Source: Methylobacterium sp. J-068
GTDB lineage: Bacteria > Pseudomonadota > Alphaproteobacteria > Rhizobiales > Beijerinckiaceae
Reading direction: 5' to 3'
Assembly (NCBI RefSeq): GCF_022829445.1
Contig: NZ_JAKSXY010000049.1
Location: 81,815-145,814, forward strand
Length of the DNA: 64,000 bases
A program made the position numbers and the translations under genes. Below the pieces are notes generated by a model. The model saw only the letters and a program-made list of their open reading frames with translations, had not been told where the DNA came from and ran no database searches. Each line of letters opens with the position of its first letter. The first letter of the stretch is position 1. Positions 37,521 through 47,520 of this stretch are shown here, piece after piece.

Positions 37521-38435
37521 TCAGGCCGGGGCGCCCTGGACGAGCGCGTGCTCGGGCATCGGTTCGCCGTCCGGGATGACGTCGACCTCGACCTTGAGCT
37601 TCTGCGGACCGGACGAGGAGACGATGCCGTCGATGGGCGAGACATCGGTGTAGTCCCGGCCGCGCGCCACCACGATGTGGTCGTCGCACATGCCGATGCC
37701 GTTGGTCGGGTCGAGGCCGATCCAGCCGTCGCCGCACCAGACCGAGACCCAGGCATGGCTCGCATCCGCGCCCCGCAGGCGCGGCCGACCCACGGGGGGA
37801 ATGGTGCGCAGGTAGCCGCTGACATAGGCCGCCGGCAGGCCGAGGCCCCGCAGGGCCGCGATCATGATGTGGGTGAAGTCCTGGCAGACGCCGGCCCGGA
37901 GGGCGAAGGCCTCGGCGAGCGGTGTGTGGACGGTGGTGGCCTTCGAATCGAATGTGAAGTCCGCCCGGATGCGCCGCATCAGGTCGAAGGCGCCCCCCTG
38001 GGCGGTCCGGCCGGGCGGGAAGCTCGCCCGCGCGTAGTCGGTCACCGCCGGCACCAGGGGAACCCGCGCGCTGGGAAACTGGAAATGGACCGGCCGATCC
38101 GGGGCGAGCCCGTGGCCCGTCACGGCCGCGTCGCGCACCTGCTCCCAGGCGGGACCGGATTCCGGCGCCGGGAGCGGATCGCGCTCGACCCGAACCCGCG
38201 ACAGGGCCTCGACCCGCAATTCGGTGTGGGGCGCGTCGATCGTCACCGAGACGACGTCGAGGCCGAAATAATCGCGCCGGACCACGCGGGTGGTCGGGTC
38301 GGGCGTGATCGTCAGGCTGCTTTCCAGCACCGTCTGGCCCTCGCCGTCGCGCGGGCGCAGGCGCAGGGCGCAGCGCGCGAAGCGCACGGGCCGGGCGTAG
38401 CGGTAGGTCGTGAGGTGGCGCAGCGTGTAGATCAC
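37521..38435 (-). CDS. Transglutaminase-like protein with N-terminal beta domain
   Basis: A 304-residue protein of COG1305. An N-terminal bacterial transglutaminase domain (YTLRHLTTYRYARPVRFARC) precedes the transglutaminase-like core with AGVCQDFTHIMIAALRGLGL (Cys), DASHAWVSVWCGDGWIGLDP (His and Asp). It may act as a peptide amidase, protease or cross-linker. It starts at a GTG overlapping the previous stop by 3 bases (GTGA), and is the last of three tightly coupled genes with the ATP-grasp/alpha-E protein and the large transglutaminase-DUF2126 protein. The known neighbours in this set include the Anbu peptidase, absent here. Confidence 0.92.
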   Translation of the reverse strand: MIYTLRHLTTYRYARPVRFARCALRLRPRDGEGQTVLESSLTITPDPTTRVVRRDYFGLDVVSVTIDAPHTELRVEALSRVRVERDPLPAPESGPAWEQVRDAAVTGHGLAPDRPVHFQFPSARVPLVPAVTDYARASFPPGRTAQGGAFDLMRRIRADFTFDSKATTVHTPLAEAFALRAGVCQDFTHIMIAALRGLGLPAAYVSGYLRTIPPVGRPRLRGADASHAWVSVWCGDGWIGLDPTNGIGMCDDHIVVARGRDYTDVSPIDGIVSSSGPQKLKVEVDVIPDGEPMPEHALVQGAPA

Positions 38436-40951
38436 GCGAGCCCCACGAGCTTCTCGGGGCGCAGGGCGTGCGGGCCGTTGGGGAAGTATCGGGACGCGAT
38501 GGCGTCGGCGAGGCCCTCGACCTCGTTCTCCAGCCGGGTCATGGCCGCGCCGTCGAAGGCCGCCGCCTCGCCGGTCGCGAATTCGGCCGCGAGCCTGGCG
38601 GCCAGGCGCTGGTGCGGCTCGGGCAGGCCGTCGACCCGCAGCACCGGCAACTGGCCGAGGTGGCGTGCGATCGCCTCGACCTGGAAGGCCACCGAGCGCG
38701 GGTTGAACGGGTCGAGGAGTACCATGTCGCGCACCGGGTCGAGGGCCGCGCCCTGAAGGTAGCGCGCGCCGAACGAGACGTGCGAATCGCAGAGCGACAG
38801 CATCACGCCGAGATCCTCGGCGGTCGCCGCGTCGCCCGCGAAGCGCGTGGCGAAGCTGCAGGTGTTGATCGCCCGCTCGATGCGCCGCCCGAGATCGACG
38901 AAGTGCCAGCCGGCGGTGCGGTTCATGTTCTCCTGCGCGAGGCCCGACAGGGCCGCGATGTGGCTGAGCGCCCGCTCGGCGATGCCGAGAAGCTGCGCCT
39001 CGGGCAGGGCCTGGGCCGGATCGATCTCGAGGAGGTCCCTCAGGTCGGCCAGCGCCCGCCAAGCCTCGCCCGAGAGGCGCTCGCGCAGGGTGGCGGCGTT
39101 GGCCCGGGCCGACAGGCTGTGGCGCAGGGCCGAGCCGTAGGCGTCGGGGCTGCTCAGGGCCTGCTGGGCCAGGGCGGCGGTGGGCAGGTCGGGCGCTTCG
39201 ATCGCCCCCCATTCGTCGAGAAGGGCGCGGATGCGCAGCGCGGTCGGCGCCTTGGCGTCGCCCGCCATGTCGGCGATCACGGCCGAGCCGACGCTGCCGA
39301 GATGCGCCACCACGAGGCGGATCACCGCCTCGGCCCGCTCGACGTAGCGCCCGAACCAGAACAGGTTGTCGGCCGCGCGCGACGGCAGGTGCCCGGCGAT
39401 GCGGCGCACCCGCGTGGAGCCCGGCTGGATCAGCGTGACGGCCTCGACGGGGTCGCGCGACAGGATCCAGACATCGGCCGACTTGATCCCGGCGCGCATC
39501 TCCAGCGGCTCGACGTCGGGCCGCTCCGAGATGCGGCAGAACCCGCCCGGCATCACCCGCCAGCCCTCGGGCGTCGCCGCCGCGAAGACCCGGAGCACGA
39601 AGGGACGCGGCACCAGCCTCAGGGAGCCGCCCGTCCGGTCCCAGCCCGGCATGGTGGCGAGCGGCATCGCTTCTTGCGCCACGTAGTCGAAGGGCCGGTC
39701 GCGCAGGGCGGCGAGAAGCCGGTCGCGCTCGGCATCGAGGGCGTGTGGCGCCAGGATGGCGTCGCGGGCGGCCCCCTTGGGCGGCGTCGCCACGGGACGC
39801 AGGCTCAAGCGGTCGAGATCGTCGCGGACCTGCGCCAGGACGTCCGGATCGCCGCACCACCAGGTTTTCGGCCCGGCGAGTTGCAGGTCGGTCCCGAGGA
39901 AGCGGCGCGCGATGCCCGGCAGGTAGGCGGCCAGCGCCCCCGATTCGAGGATGCCCGAGCCCGGCATGTTGCCGACCACGAGGCTGCCGTTGCGCAGGGC
40001 CTCCACGAGCCCGGGCACGCCGAGCCGCGAGGCCGGATTGAGTTCGAGGGGGTCGAGGTAGTCGGAATCGATGCGCCGCCAGAGTACGTCGGCGCGCTTC
40101 AGGCCGGACACGGTGCGGATGTGCAGGGCACCGTCCTGCATCACGAGATCGTCGCCCTCGACCAGGAGGAGGCCGAGATAGCGGGCGAGCGCGGCTTGCT
40201 CGACATAGGTCGAGCTGAACACCCCGGAGGTCAGCAGGCAGATCCGGGGATCGCTGCGCTCGGCCCCCGCGGCGAGGCCGTCGCGCAGCGTCTGGAAAAA
40301 CGCGGCGAGCCGCTCGACCTGCAGGTCGGCATGGAGGTCCGGGAAGGCCCGCGTCAGGACGAGGCGGTTCTCCAGGGCGTAGCCGGGCCCGGAGGGCGAT
40401 TGCGTCCGGTCGGCGAGGATGCGCCAGCGCCCGTCCGGGCCGCGCGTGACGTCGGCGGCGTAGAGCTTGAGGAAGCGCCCGCCCGGCGGGGTGACGCCGA
40501 CGAGCGGGCGCATGAATTCCGGGCTGCCCGCCACCACGGCGGCCGGCAGCAGGCCGTCGGCCACGAGACGCCCGTCGCCGTAGATGTCGGCGAGGATCGA
40601 TTCCATCAGCCCCGCGCGCTCGACGATGCCGGCGCTGAGCGTCTCCCAATCCGCCTGCTCGATCACGAGCGGCAGCGAACCCAGCGGCCAGGCATGCTCG
40701 CGCCGGTCGCCGTAGATCCGGTACGAAATCCCGGTATCGCGGATGCGGCGCACCGCCGAGACGAAGCGGGCGCCGATCTCCCCCTCGTCGAGGTCGCCGA
40801 GACGGTCGAGGAAGCGCGGCCACGCCCCCTTGGCACGGCCGTCCGCGCCCATGAACTCGTCCGGCACGCCGGCTTGCGGCCGGTAGGCGGAGGTCCAGCG
40901 CGCGAGGCGCTCGGCCCGTCCCTGAACCTCCGCTGCGGCCGCTGCGCTCAT
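38432..40951 (-). CDS. Circularly permuted ATP-grasp/alpha-E fusion protein
   Basis: An 839-residue protein. The N-terminal part (about 1-490, COG2308) is a circularly permuted ATP-grasp ligase domain with blocks such as [20 protein letters not shown] and [20 protein letters not shown]. The C-terminal part (about 510-839, COG2307 alpha-E) is all-helical with LARYV-type repeats and [20 protein letters not shown]. In many genomes these are two genes; here they are one. The ATP-grasp class usually makes amide bonds between amino groups and carboxylates, so a peptide ligase role is inferred. It overlaps both neighbours by 4 bases, hence co-translated. Confidence 0.88.
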   Translation of the reverse strand: MSAAAAAEVQGRAERLARWTSAYRPQAGVPDEFMGADGRAKGAWPRFLDRLGDLDEGEIGARFVSAVRRIRDTGISYRIYGDRREHAWPLGSLPLVIEQADWETLSAGIVERAGLMESILADIYGDGRLVADGLLPAAVVAGSPEFMRPLVGVTPPGGRFLKLYAADVTRGPDGRWRILADRTQSPSGPGYALENRLVLTRAFPDLHADLQVERLAAFFQTLRDGLAAGAERSDPRICLLTSGVFSSTYVEQAALARYLGLLLVEGDDLVMQDGALHIRTVSGLKRADVLWRRIDSDYLDPLELNPASRLGVPGLVEALRNGSLVVGNMPGSGILESGALAAYLPGIARRFLGTDLQLAGPKTWWCGDPDVLAQVRDDLDRLSLRPVATPPKGAARDAILAPHALDAERDRLLAALRDRPFDYVAQEAMPLATMPGWDRTGGSLRLVPRPFVLRVFAAATPEGWRVMPGGFCRISERPDVEPLEMRAGIKSADVWILSRDPVEAVTLIQPGSTRVRRIAGHLPSRAADNLFWFGRYVERAEAVIRLVVAHLGSVGSAVIADMAGDAKAPTALRIRALLDEWGAIEAPDLPTAALAQQALSSPDAYGSALRHSLSARANAATLRERLSGEAWRALADLRDLLEIDPAQALPEAQLLGIAERALSHIAALSGLAQENMNRTAGWHFVDLGRRIERAINTCSFATRFAGDAATAEDLGVMLSLCDSHVSFGARYLQGAALDPVRDMVLLDPFNPRSVAFQVEAIARHLGQLPVLRVDGLPEPHQRLAARLAAEFATGEAAAFDGAAMTRLENEVEGLADAIASRYFPNGPHALRPEKLVGLA

Positions 40952-43900
40952 TGGGGCGTGAAGCCCGGAGGTGCGGGCGTGCGCAGGTCGAGGGTCATCG
41001 GGAACTCGCGGTTGGTCTCCTCGGGCGGCATCGCGACCTTGCCCGGGGTGTGCCCGTGCGCCTGGAAGCGCGCCAGTCGACGCCCCTCCGCCTCGTAGGT
41101 GTTGACCGGGAAGGTCTCGTAGTTGCGCCCGCCCGGATGGCTGACGTGGTAGCGGCAGCCGCCCAGCGACCGGCCGCTCCAGGCATCGAGGATGTCGATG
41201 GTCAGGGGCGAGTGGGCGGGAATCGTCGGGTGCATCGAGGAGGCCGGCTGCCAGGCCTTGAAGCGCAGGCCCGCCACCGCTTCCCCGGCGACACCGGTCC
41301 CGGTCATCGGCAGGCGCCGGCCGTTGCAGGCGATGACGTGCCGGCCGGGGACGTAGCCCTCGACCTTCACCTGCAGCCGCTCCACCGACGAATCCACGTA
41401 GCGCACCGTTCCCCCGATCGCGCCCTCCTCGCCCAGCACGTGCCAGGGCTCCAGGGCTTGGCGCAGTTCCAGCTTCACGCCGCCCTGCTCCACCGTCCCG
41501 AAGACGGGGAAGCGGAACTCGCGCTGCGCCACGAAGGCCGCCGGGTCGAAGTCGTAGCCGGCCGCCCGGAGGTCTTCCAGCACGCCGAGGAAATCGGCCC
41601 ACAGGAAGTGGGGCAGCATGAAGCGATCGTGCAGGCCCGTGCCCCAGCGGACACAGCCGCCGGCCTGGGGCTCGCGCCAGAGCCAGGCCACGATGGCGCG
41701 CAGGAGGAGCTGCTGCGCGAGGCTCATGCGCGGGTCCGGCGGCATCTCGAACGAGCGGAATTCGAGCAGCCCGAGGCGGCCGGTGGGGCCGTCCGGCGAG
41801 TAGAGCTTGTCGATGCAGATCTCGGAGCGGTGGGTGTTGCCCGTCACGTCCACGAGGATGTTGCGGAAGATCCGGTCCACGAGCCAGCGCGGGATGTTCG
41901 GCTCGTCGGGCCTGGGCACCTGCGCCATGGCGATCTCGAGCTCGTAGAGCCCGTCATGGCGCGCCTCGTCCATGCGGGGGGCCTGGCTCGTCGGGCCGAT
42001 ATAGAGGCCCGAGAACAGGTAGGACATCGCCGGGTGGCGCTGCCAGTAGAGCACGAGGCTCTTCAGGAGGTCGGGCCGGCGCAGGAACGGCGAATCGTTC
42101 GGCGTGGCGCCGCCCAGCACCACGTGGTTGCCGCCGCCGGTGCCGGTGTGGCGCCCGTCCGTCATGAACTTCTGCGCGCCGAGGCGGATCTGGCGGGCAT
42201 CCTCGTAGAGCTCGGTTGTGATCCGGACGGCGTCGCGCCAGGTCGAGGCGGGATGCACGTTGACCTCGATCACGCCGGGATCGGGCGTGACCTTGATGAC
42301 GTCGAGGCGCGCATCGAAGGGCGGCTCGTAGCCCTCGATATGCAGCGTCTGCTTCAACGCGGCCGCCGCCGCCTCCAGGTGCCCGAGGAGTTCGAGGTAT
42401 TCGTCCACCCGCTGCAGCGGCGGCATGAAGACGTGGAGCACGCCGTCGCGCGGTTCCACCGCGAGGGCGGTGCGCACGGCGACGCCCATCACGCCGGAGC
42501 CGTTGACGGTCTCCACGCCCGGATGGCCCTCGGGGAGCGCGCCGCGTGCCTCCAGCGTGTCCTGCGGCTGGTAGTAGGGATAGTGTTCCGGCGGCACGTA
42601 GGGCAGCGACGAGAGCGGCAGCCGGTAGCCCACCGGCGAATCGCCGGGGGTCAGGAAGGCGTGGCCGCGCCGGAACGCCCACGGCTCGGAGATCCAGAGC
42701 CGGTCGGCGTCGCCGTCCTTGCCGGTGGGCAGGCTCGCCAGCGGCAGGGCGTAGCCGGCGGCCTCGCCCAGACCGCGCTCGAACACCCGCGCCATGCGGG
42801 CGTTGGTCTCGGGGTTCGGGAAGCGCGGCTCGGCGGTCGTGACGTTGACCGGCAGATCGTCGCGCTTCTCGGTCCAGTAGACCGGATCCTCGAAGGCCGG
42901 GAACACGTAGGCGCCGAGGCCGAGACGCCCGGCGACGCCGTCGATCAGGGCCTTGGCCTTGTGGATGTTCGCGTCGCGCGGCCCATCCTCGGCCGCGATG
43001 AGCGCAGCATCCTTCCAGACCGGCACGCCGTCCCGGCGCCAGTACAGGGCGAAGGCCCAGCGCGGCAGGCTCTCGCCCGGATACCACTTGCCCTGCCCGT
43101 AATGCAGCAGGCCGCCGGGGGCGAAGCGGGTGCGCAGGCGCCGGATCAGTTTGTCGGCGAGCCCCCGCTTCGTCGGGCCGACGGCGGCCGCGTTCCATTC
43201 CGCCGATTCGAAATCGTCGATGGAGACGAAGGTCGGCTCGCCGCCCATGGTCAGGCGCACGTCCTGTTCGGCGAGGTCGGCGTCCACGCGCTCGCCGAGC
43301 GCGTCCATCGCGGCCCAGACCTCCTCGGAGAACGGCTTGGTGATGCGCGGCGCCTCGGCCACGCGCGTCACCGTCATCTCGAAGCCGAACTCGACGCCCG
43401 CCGGCTCGGCGAGCCCGGAGATCGGCGCGGCGGAGGCGTAATGCGGGGTCGCCGCGAGCGGAATGTGGCCCTCGCCGCAGAGCAGGCCGGAGGTGGCGTC
43501 GAGGCCGATCCAGCCCGCGCCCGGCAGGTAGACCTCGGCCCAGGCGTGCAGGTCGGTGAAGTCGGTCGTGGTGCCGGCCGGCCCGTCCACGGCGGTGGTG
43601 TCGGGGACGAGCTGGATCAGGTAGCCCGAGACGAAGCGGGCGGCCATGCCGAGACGGCGCAGGATCTGCACCATGAGCCAGGCCGAGTCGCGGCAGGAGC
43701 CGCTCTTCAGCGTCAGGGTCTCGGCCGCCGTCTGGACGCCCGGCTCCATGCGCACGCCGTAGGTGATCTCGCCCGCCACCTGCGCGTTGAGCGCGACGAG
43801 GAACAGCACCGTGTTCTGTTCGGCCGGCAGGCGCTGGAGGAAGGCGTCCACCTCCGGCGCCATGGCGTCGTCGAGCACGAGGTAGGGCTTCAGCTCGGCG

Positions 43901-44232
43901 GTGAGATCGTCCGCGTAGGCGAAGCCGCGCGCCTGGGCGTAGTCCTCCACGAAGAAGTCGAACGGATTGATCACCGACATGTCGGCGGTGAGGTCGACCT
44001 CGATCTTCAGCTCCGTCGTCTTCTCCGGGAAGACGAGGCGCGCGAGCCAGTTGCCGTTCGGGTCCTGCTGCCAGTTGATGAAGTGATTCTCGGGCAGCAC
44101 CTTCAGCGAATAGGCCGGCACGGCGGTGCGCGTGTGCGGCGCGGGCCGCAGGCGAATCACCTGCGGCCCGAGCGCGATCGGCCGATCGTAGGTGTAGTGC
44201 GTGACGTGGTGCAGGGCGGCTTTGATCGACAC
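40948..44232 (-). CDS. Large transglutaminase-DUF2126 protein
   Basis: A 1094-residue protein. The N-terminal 290 residues form a transglutaminase-like domain ([40 protein letters not shown] with Cys; [20 protein letters not shown] with His and Asp). The rest is DUF2126 (COG4196), with blocks such as [27 protein letters not shown] and [14 protein letters not shown]. It starts at a GTG with GGGAG five bases upstream, and is the first gene of the three-gene operon. The function is unproven; DUF2126 resembles glutamine synthetase-like ligases in its conserved His and Asp/Glu residues, by family analysis of others. Confidence 0.92.
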   Translation of the reverse strand: MSIKAALHHVTHYTYDRPIALGPQVIRLRPAPHTRTAVPAYSLKVLPENHFINWQQDPNGNWLARLVFPEKTTELKIEVDLTADMSVINPFDFFVEDYAQARGFAYADDLTAELKPYLVLDDAMAPEVDAFLQRLPAEQNTVLFLVALNAQVAGEITYGVRMEPGVQTAAETLTLKSGSCRDSAWLMVQILRRLGMAARFVSGYLIQLVPDTTAVDGPAGTTTDFTDLHAWAEVYLPGAGWIGLDATSGLLCGEGHIPLAATPHYASAAPISGLAEPAGVEFGFEMTVTRVAEAPRITKPFSEEVWAAMDALGERVDADLAEQDVRLTMGGEPTFVSIDDFESAEWNAAAVGPTKRGLADKLIRRLRTRFAPGGLLHYGQGKWYPGESLPRWAFALYWRRDGVPVWKDAALIAAEDGPRDANIHKAKALIDGVAGRLGLGAYVFPAFEDPVYWTEKRDDLPVNVTTAEPRFPNPETNARMARVFERGLGEAAGYALPLASLPTGKDGDADRLWISEPWAFRRGHAFLTPGDSPVGYRLPLSSLPYVPPEHYPYYQPQDTLEARGALPEGHPGVETVNGSGVMGVAVRTALAVEPRDGVLHVFMPPLQRVDEYLELLGHLEAAAAALKQTLHIEGYEPPFDARLDVIKVTPDPGVIEVNVHPASTWRDAVRITTELYEDARQIRLGAQKFMTDGRHTGTGGGNHVVLGGATPNDSPFLRRPDLLKSLVLYWQRHPAMSYLFSGLYIGPTSQAPRMDEARHDGLYELEIAMAQVPRPDEPNIPRWLVDRIFRNILVDVTGNTHRSEICIDKLYSPDGPTGRLGLLEFRSFEMPPDPRMSLAQQLLLRAIVAWLWREPQAGGCVRWGTGLHDRFMLPHFLWADFLGVLEDLRAAGYDFDPAAFVAQREFRFPVFGTVEQGGVKLELRQALEPWHVLGEEGAIGGTVRYVDSSVERLQVKVEGYVPGRHVIACNGRRLPMTGTGVAGEAVAGLRFKAWQPASSMHPTIPAHSPLTIDILDAWSGRSLGGCRYHVSHPGGRNYETFPVNTYEAEGRRLARFQAHGHTPGKVAMPPEETNREFPMTLDLRTPAPPGFTPQ

Positions 44233-44681
44233 GGGGGCTCCCGCTGTATCTGGACAGGGCGCCTGCGCGCGAGGCGCGCCGGCGACGGAGGAACGGGGCA
44301 CCGCCCTGCGGCGTCCCGGAGGAAGCTTCACGATGCCATACGCGAACGGAGACCCTTGTGCGATGGCCTTGCGCGCGAAGGCCTTGCGCGCGAAGGCCCC
44401 GAGGCGACCCGCGGCATCCGGACGAGCCCGGCGCCGGGAGAGCCGGGAGACGACCCGAGCCGGCGGGCTTGCAAGTTTCGTGCATCCGCCGACCCGAAAC
44501 CAGCGGTCCGGTGGCCGGAACTTCGCTCCGGGTGCGCGCTTTGGCCCCCTGAGGCGCGGCGCTCATCGATGGAGGGTTCGTTCACGGACGCCATGGTATA
44601 GGGGCGCGCCGGCCCGCGTCGCGCGAAACGGCATGGGTCAGGACTCGGCTCTGGACAGGAAAGGCGCCCCTCGACGGCCTC
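44233..44681. other. 449-base gap between the divergent peptide-modification operon and the metallopeptidase gene
   Basis: No convincing gene is visible. The stretch should hold both divergent promoters. It contains a perfect 15-base tandem repeat at 44365-44394. Longer open frames here are high-G+C shadows. Confidence 0.6.
44365..44394. repeat. 15-bp perfect tandem repeat
   Basis: Two identical copies of GGCCTTGCGCGCGAA (44365-44379 and 44380-44394), plus a third partial copy (GGCC). They lie between divergent genes and might affect regulation or simply reflect slippage. Confidence 0.8.
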
Positions 44682-45830
44682 ATGAAGATCTTCCAGTGCC
44701 AGGCCTGCGACCAGCCGATCAGCTTCGAGAGCACCCATTGCGAGAGCTGCGAGCGCCGGCTGGGTTATGCCTGCGACATCCACGAGATGTCGGCCCTGGA
44801 GCCGATCGGCGGGGTCTGGCACGCCTATGCCAATCCGGCGCGCAAGTACCGCTTCTGCGCCAACGCGGACCATGACGCCTGCAACTGGCTGATCCCGGAG
44901 GACGTGCCCCATCGCTACTGCGTCACCTGCCGGCACAACCACGTGGTCCCGGATCTCTCGATCGCCTGGAACCTGACCCGCTGGCGCCAGATCGAGGCCG
45001 CCAAGCACCGCCTGTTCTACTCGTTGCTGCGCCTCGACCTGCCTCTGATGACCCGGGACGAGAACCCGACCACGGGCCTCGCCTTCGACTTCCTGGTCGA
45101 CCCCTCCGAGAGCTACCGGATCGGCCCGCCCGTGCTCACCGGCCATCGCAGCGGCCTGATCACGCTCAACATCGCCGAGGCCGACGACGTCGAGCGCGAG
45201 CGCCGGCGGATGCTGTTCGGCGAGTATTACCGCACCCTCCTCGGGCACTTCCGGCACGAGATCGGGCATTACTTCTGGAACGTGCTGGTCCGCTTCGACC
45301 AGAGCCTGTGGACCTTCCGCTCGCTCTTCGGCGACGAGCGGCTGAACTATTCGGGTGCGCTCCAGCGCCACTACGCGCAAGGCGCGCCGGCGGACTGGGA
45401 GGAGAGCTACGTCAGCGCCTACGCCACCGCGCATCCCTGGGAGGATTTCGCCGAGACCTGGGCGCAGTACCTCCACATCGTCGATACCCTGGAGACCGCC
45501 AGCACCTTCGAGATGCACGTGCGCCCGCGCCTGCGCCATGGCCCGGCCGAGCCGGTGGTGATCGACTTCGACCCCTATCGGACGACGGATTTCAGCCGGA
45601 TCGTGGAGGCGTGGCTGCCGCTCACCTACGCCGTGAATTCGCTCAGCCGGAGCATGGGGCAGCCCGCGCTGTTCCCCTTCAAGCTGACGCCCGCGGTCAT
45701 CGCCAAGCTCGCCTTCGTGCACGAGCGCATCGAGACGGTGCGCTGCATGGGCAGCAACGACGCCGACGCGGAGATCCTCAAGGCCGTGATCACGGGCCTG
45801 CGCCAGAAGGTGGCGGCCCCCAACGCGTGA
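44682..45830 (+). CDS. Putative zinc metallopeptidase with zinc ribbon
   Basis: A 382-residue protein of COG4307. An N-terminal zinc ribbon has CQACDQPISFESTHCESC, with further Cys pairs in CNWLIPEDVPHRYCVTC. The peptidase part has HEIGHYFW (HExxH) at about residue 195, then a third-ligand candidate in HPWEDFAETWAQYLHI (DFAETW). Such genes are often found beside the COG2307/2308/4196 set. It is divergent from that operon and converges with the thioesterase gene. It is probably cytosolic, as no signal peptide is seen. Substrate is unknown. Confidence 0.88.
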   Translation: MKIFQCQACDQPISFESTHCESCERRLGYACDIHEMSALEPIGGVWHAYANPARKYRFCANADHDACNWLIPEDVPHRYCVTCRHNHVVPDLSIAWNLTRWRQIEAAKHRLFYSLLRLDLPLMTRDENPTTGLAFDFLVDPSESYRIGPPVLTGHRSGLITLNIAEADDVERERRRMLFGEYYRTLLGHFRHEIGHYFWNVLVRFDQSLWTFRSLFGDERLNYSGALQRHYAQGAPADWEESYVSAYATAHPWEDFAETWAQYLHIVDTLETASTFEMHVRPRLRHGPAEPVVIDFDPYRTTDFSRIVEAWLPLTYAVNSLSRSMGQPALFPFKLTPAVIAKLAFVHERIETVRCMGSNDADAEILKAVITGLRQKVAAPNA

Positions 45831-45834
45831 GCGT

Positions 45835-46230
45835 TCAGGCCGCCTCGATCGGGCGGGGGCGGCCCTCGTCGTCGATGGCCACGAAGGTGAAGGTCGCCTC
45901 CGTCACCTTCTCGCGCACCTGCGTGCGGAAGCGGCGGGCCCAGGCCTCCACCTCGATCTTCATGGACGTGCGCCCGACATGCGCGATGAAGGTGTAGACG
46001 CAGAGCACGTCACCCACCCGCACGGGACGGATGAAGGTCATGGCGTTCACCGCCACGGTGACGGCGCGCCCCTGCGAGCGCTCGACCGCCGCGATGCCGC
46101 CGGCCTGATCCATCTGCGACATCACCCAGCCGCCGAAGATGTCGCCGTTCGCGTTCGTGTCGGCCGGCATCGCGATGGTGCGGACCGTGAGGTCGCCGTT
46201 CGGAAGCCGCACCGCGTCCGTGTCCGCCAT
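45835..46230 (-). CDS. Acyl-CoA thioesterase (YciA-like hotdog protein)
   Basis: A 131-residue hotdog-fold thioesterase that cleaves acyl-CoA to free acid and CoA. The N-terminal MADTDAVRLPNGDLTVRTI is followed by NANGDIFGGWVMSQMDQAGG with the catalytic Asp and the substrate loop, and FIRPVRVGDVLCVYTFI. The ATG at 46228-46230 is chosen; the longer frame adds 15 residues without match. It stands alone and converges with the metallopeptidase gene. Natural substrate unknown. Confidence 0.92.
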   Translation of the reverse strand: MADTDAVRLPNGDLTVRTIAMPADTNANGDIFGGWVMSQMDQAGGIAAVERSQGRAVTVAVNAMTFIRPVRVGDVLCVYTFIAHVGRTSMKIEVEAWARRFRTQVREKVTEATFTFVAIDDEGRPRPIEAA

Positions 46231-46320
46231 GGTGTCGCTTCTCCGCTCGTGGCCGGGTCGTTCCGGGGACGCCATCCTAGACCGAAGCCGGCCCGGCCGC
46301 CCATCCGTCTCGCGGCATCG

Positions 46321-46458
46321 TCAGGGCATCACGCCGGCGAATTTCAGGCCTCCGGCGAGGATGACGGCGAAGGCCGACAGGATCACTTCGAGCGGGATCG
46401 ATTCCCAGACGCCGCGCGCGGACGCGCAATGGGCCGCAATGGCATTCATGGCGTTCAT
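46321..46458 (-). CDS. Small single-span membrane protein
   Basis: A 45-residue frame that is clearly translated: GGAGGAAACGCC sits directly before the ATG, a near-ideal ribosome site. The protein reads MNAMNAIAAHCASARGVWES, then a hydrophobic helix (LEVILSAFAVILAGGLKFAGV). A single inner-membrane span is predicted. The double Met-Asn-Ala start has a second ATG 9 bases in. I do not recognise a family. It lies alone between the thioesterase gene and a strong palindrome, and has no larger conserved frame. Confidence 0.6.
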   Translation of the reverse strand: MNAMNAIAAHCASARGVWESIPLEVILSAFAVILAGGLKFAGVMP

Positions 46459-46601
46459 GGCGTTTCCTCCGGAGCGAAGCGATCTGACGCGCGTCGTCTC
46501 ACGGACGGCAACATATCGCATGCGGCCGACACTGCCCAGCCGCCGTCGTGAATTCGAGTTCCGTCCCGTGGGCGGTCGTCGCCTCGGGGTTCCGGAAACG
46601 A

Positions 46602-46639
46602 CGAGGCCCGGTCTTCGTCGCGACGAAGGCCGGGCCTCG
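46602..46639 (-). terminator. 38-base near-perfect palindrome after the Arg/Tyr-rich gene
   Basis: Arms 46602-46620 and 46621-46639 form a 19-bp stem with one mismatch (A-C on the minus strand, T-G on plus), with no loop. It lies 36 bases past the stop of the secreted RY-rich protein, and a short T-rich tail follows on the minus strand. Probable terminator. Confidence 0.65.
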
Positions 46640-46674
46640 ATGCAAGTTGCGCCCGTCACGGGGCGCGGCGGATC

Positions 46675-46968
46675 TCAGTAGTAGAAGCGACGCGGGCCGT
46701 AGAAGCGGCGGCCGTAATAGGGACGCGGGCCGTAGAAGCGACGCGGGCCGTAATAGCGGCGACCGTAGAACGGACGCGGGCCATAGAAGCGGCGCGGGCC
46801 GTAGAAGCGGCGGCGATAGCCGTAATACTGCACCGTCTGCACGGCGGCCGGGGCTGCCTCGCTCTGGAGCGCGAGGGCGGGGCCGATGGGGGCGGCCGAA
46901 GCGCCCTGCGGCGCGGTGGCGGCGAAGCCTAGGGCCAGCAGCGCGGCCAGCACGAGTTTCCTCAGCAC
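46675..46968 (-). CDS. Secreted Arg/Tyr-rich repeat protein
   Basis: A 97-residue protein with a signal peptide (LRKLVLAALLALGFAATAPQ, cleaved near GASA). The C-terminal 45 residues are repeats of the type RRFYGPRPFYGRRYYGP, about seven times, alternating Arg-Arg/Arg-Pro with Phe-Tyr-Gly. The GTG at 46966-46968 is preceded by GGGAG. No cleaved domain is seen. Similar short proteins occur in Methylobacterium-like genomes; the function is unknown, though a cationic, aromatic tail could bind polyanions or the wall. Confidence 0.75.
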   Translation of the reverse strand: MLRKLVLAALLALGFAATAPQGASAAPIGPALALQSEAAPAAVQTVQYYGYRRRFYGPRRFYGPRPFYGRRYYGPRRFYGPRPYYGRRFYGPRRFYY

Positions 46969-47154
46969 GTTCTCAACTCCCTGAAATCTGTCGAGGGTCG
47001 ACATCCCGTCACCGCCCGCAGGGTCGTCCCGCGAGAGGGGCCGGTCGCATCAAACGCACGAACCGGAAAAGCGTTGCCGTGCCTTCGATGGCGCGCGCCG
47101 TCTTCACCGAAGGGTGATCGCGATGGTCAACGAACCCTCGATCGGCGGGGTCGC

Positions 47155-47340
47155 TCAGGCGATCTTCAGGGTCATGTCGACGATGGCCGCCTCGGCGCAG
47201 CCCTTCACGAGGCCGATGCCGTGCTCGCAATCCTCGCGCCGGACGTAGCCCTCGGCGGAATCGGCGATCACGTTGCCGTTCTGCGAGCGCAGACGCCAGC
47301 GCCACCCACCCGCGGAATCCCGGTACAGTTCGAACCGCAT
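47155..47340 (-). CDS. DUF1508/YegP-like small protein
   Basis: A 61-residue protein reading MRFELYRDSAGGWRWRLRSQ, NGNVIADSAEGYVRREDCEH, with the Trp-Arg-Trp core and NGxVIAxS motif of the DUF1508 (YegP) family. The ATG at 47338-47340 is chosen; the longer frame adds 15 residues without match. YegP proteins are small beta-rich proteins of unknown function. It lies between the secreted RY protein gene and the helicase terminator, on the same strand. Confidence 0.75.
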   Translation of the reverse strand: MRFELYRDSAGGWRWRLRSQNGNVIADSAEGYVRREDCEHGIGLVKGCAEAAIVDMTLKIA

Positions 47341-47463
47341 CGCCGTCGCTCCGATGATCCCCGGACGCGAAATCCGCGTCGCCATGATCCGTCCCGATAG
47401 GAGATGGCACGCCGGGGCGCCTTGGCAATGTCCCGGTCCGGTCTCCGGCCGAGGCCCAACACG

Positions 47464-47493
47464 AAAACGCCGCCCCGGCGGACCGGGGCGGCG
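47464..47493 (-). terminator. Rho-independent terminator of the DEAD-box helicase gene
   Basis: Perfect 11-base arms (47468-47478 and 47483-47493) around a 4-base loop, followed on the minus strand by TTTTCG. 27 bases past the helicase stop. Confidence 0.88.
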
Positions 47494-47520
47494 CTGTCTC
47501 GCTGGAAGGACGGTTCGGCG

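Noticed and set aside
37521..40823. Single long minus-strand frame that joins the small transglutaminase to upstream sequence
   Set aside because: The upstream part is the ATP-grasp gene read in the wrong frame; the real transglutaminase begins at the GTG at 38433-38435.
40951..44601. Plus-strand frame of over 1200 residues opposite the transglutaminase-DUF2126 gene
   Set aside because: A shadow frame of the coding strand; composition is typical of antisense third-position bias and no motif is seen.
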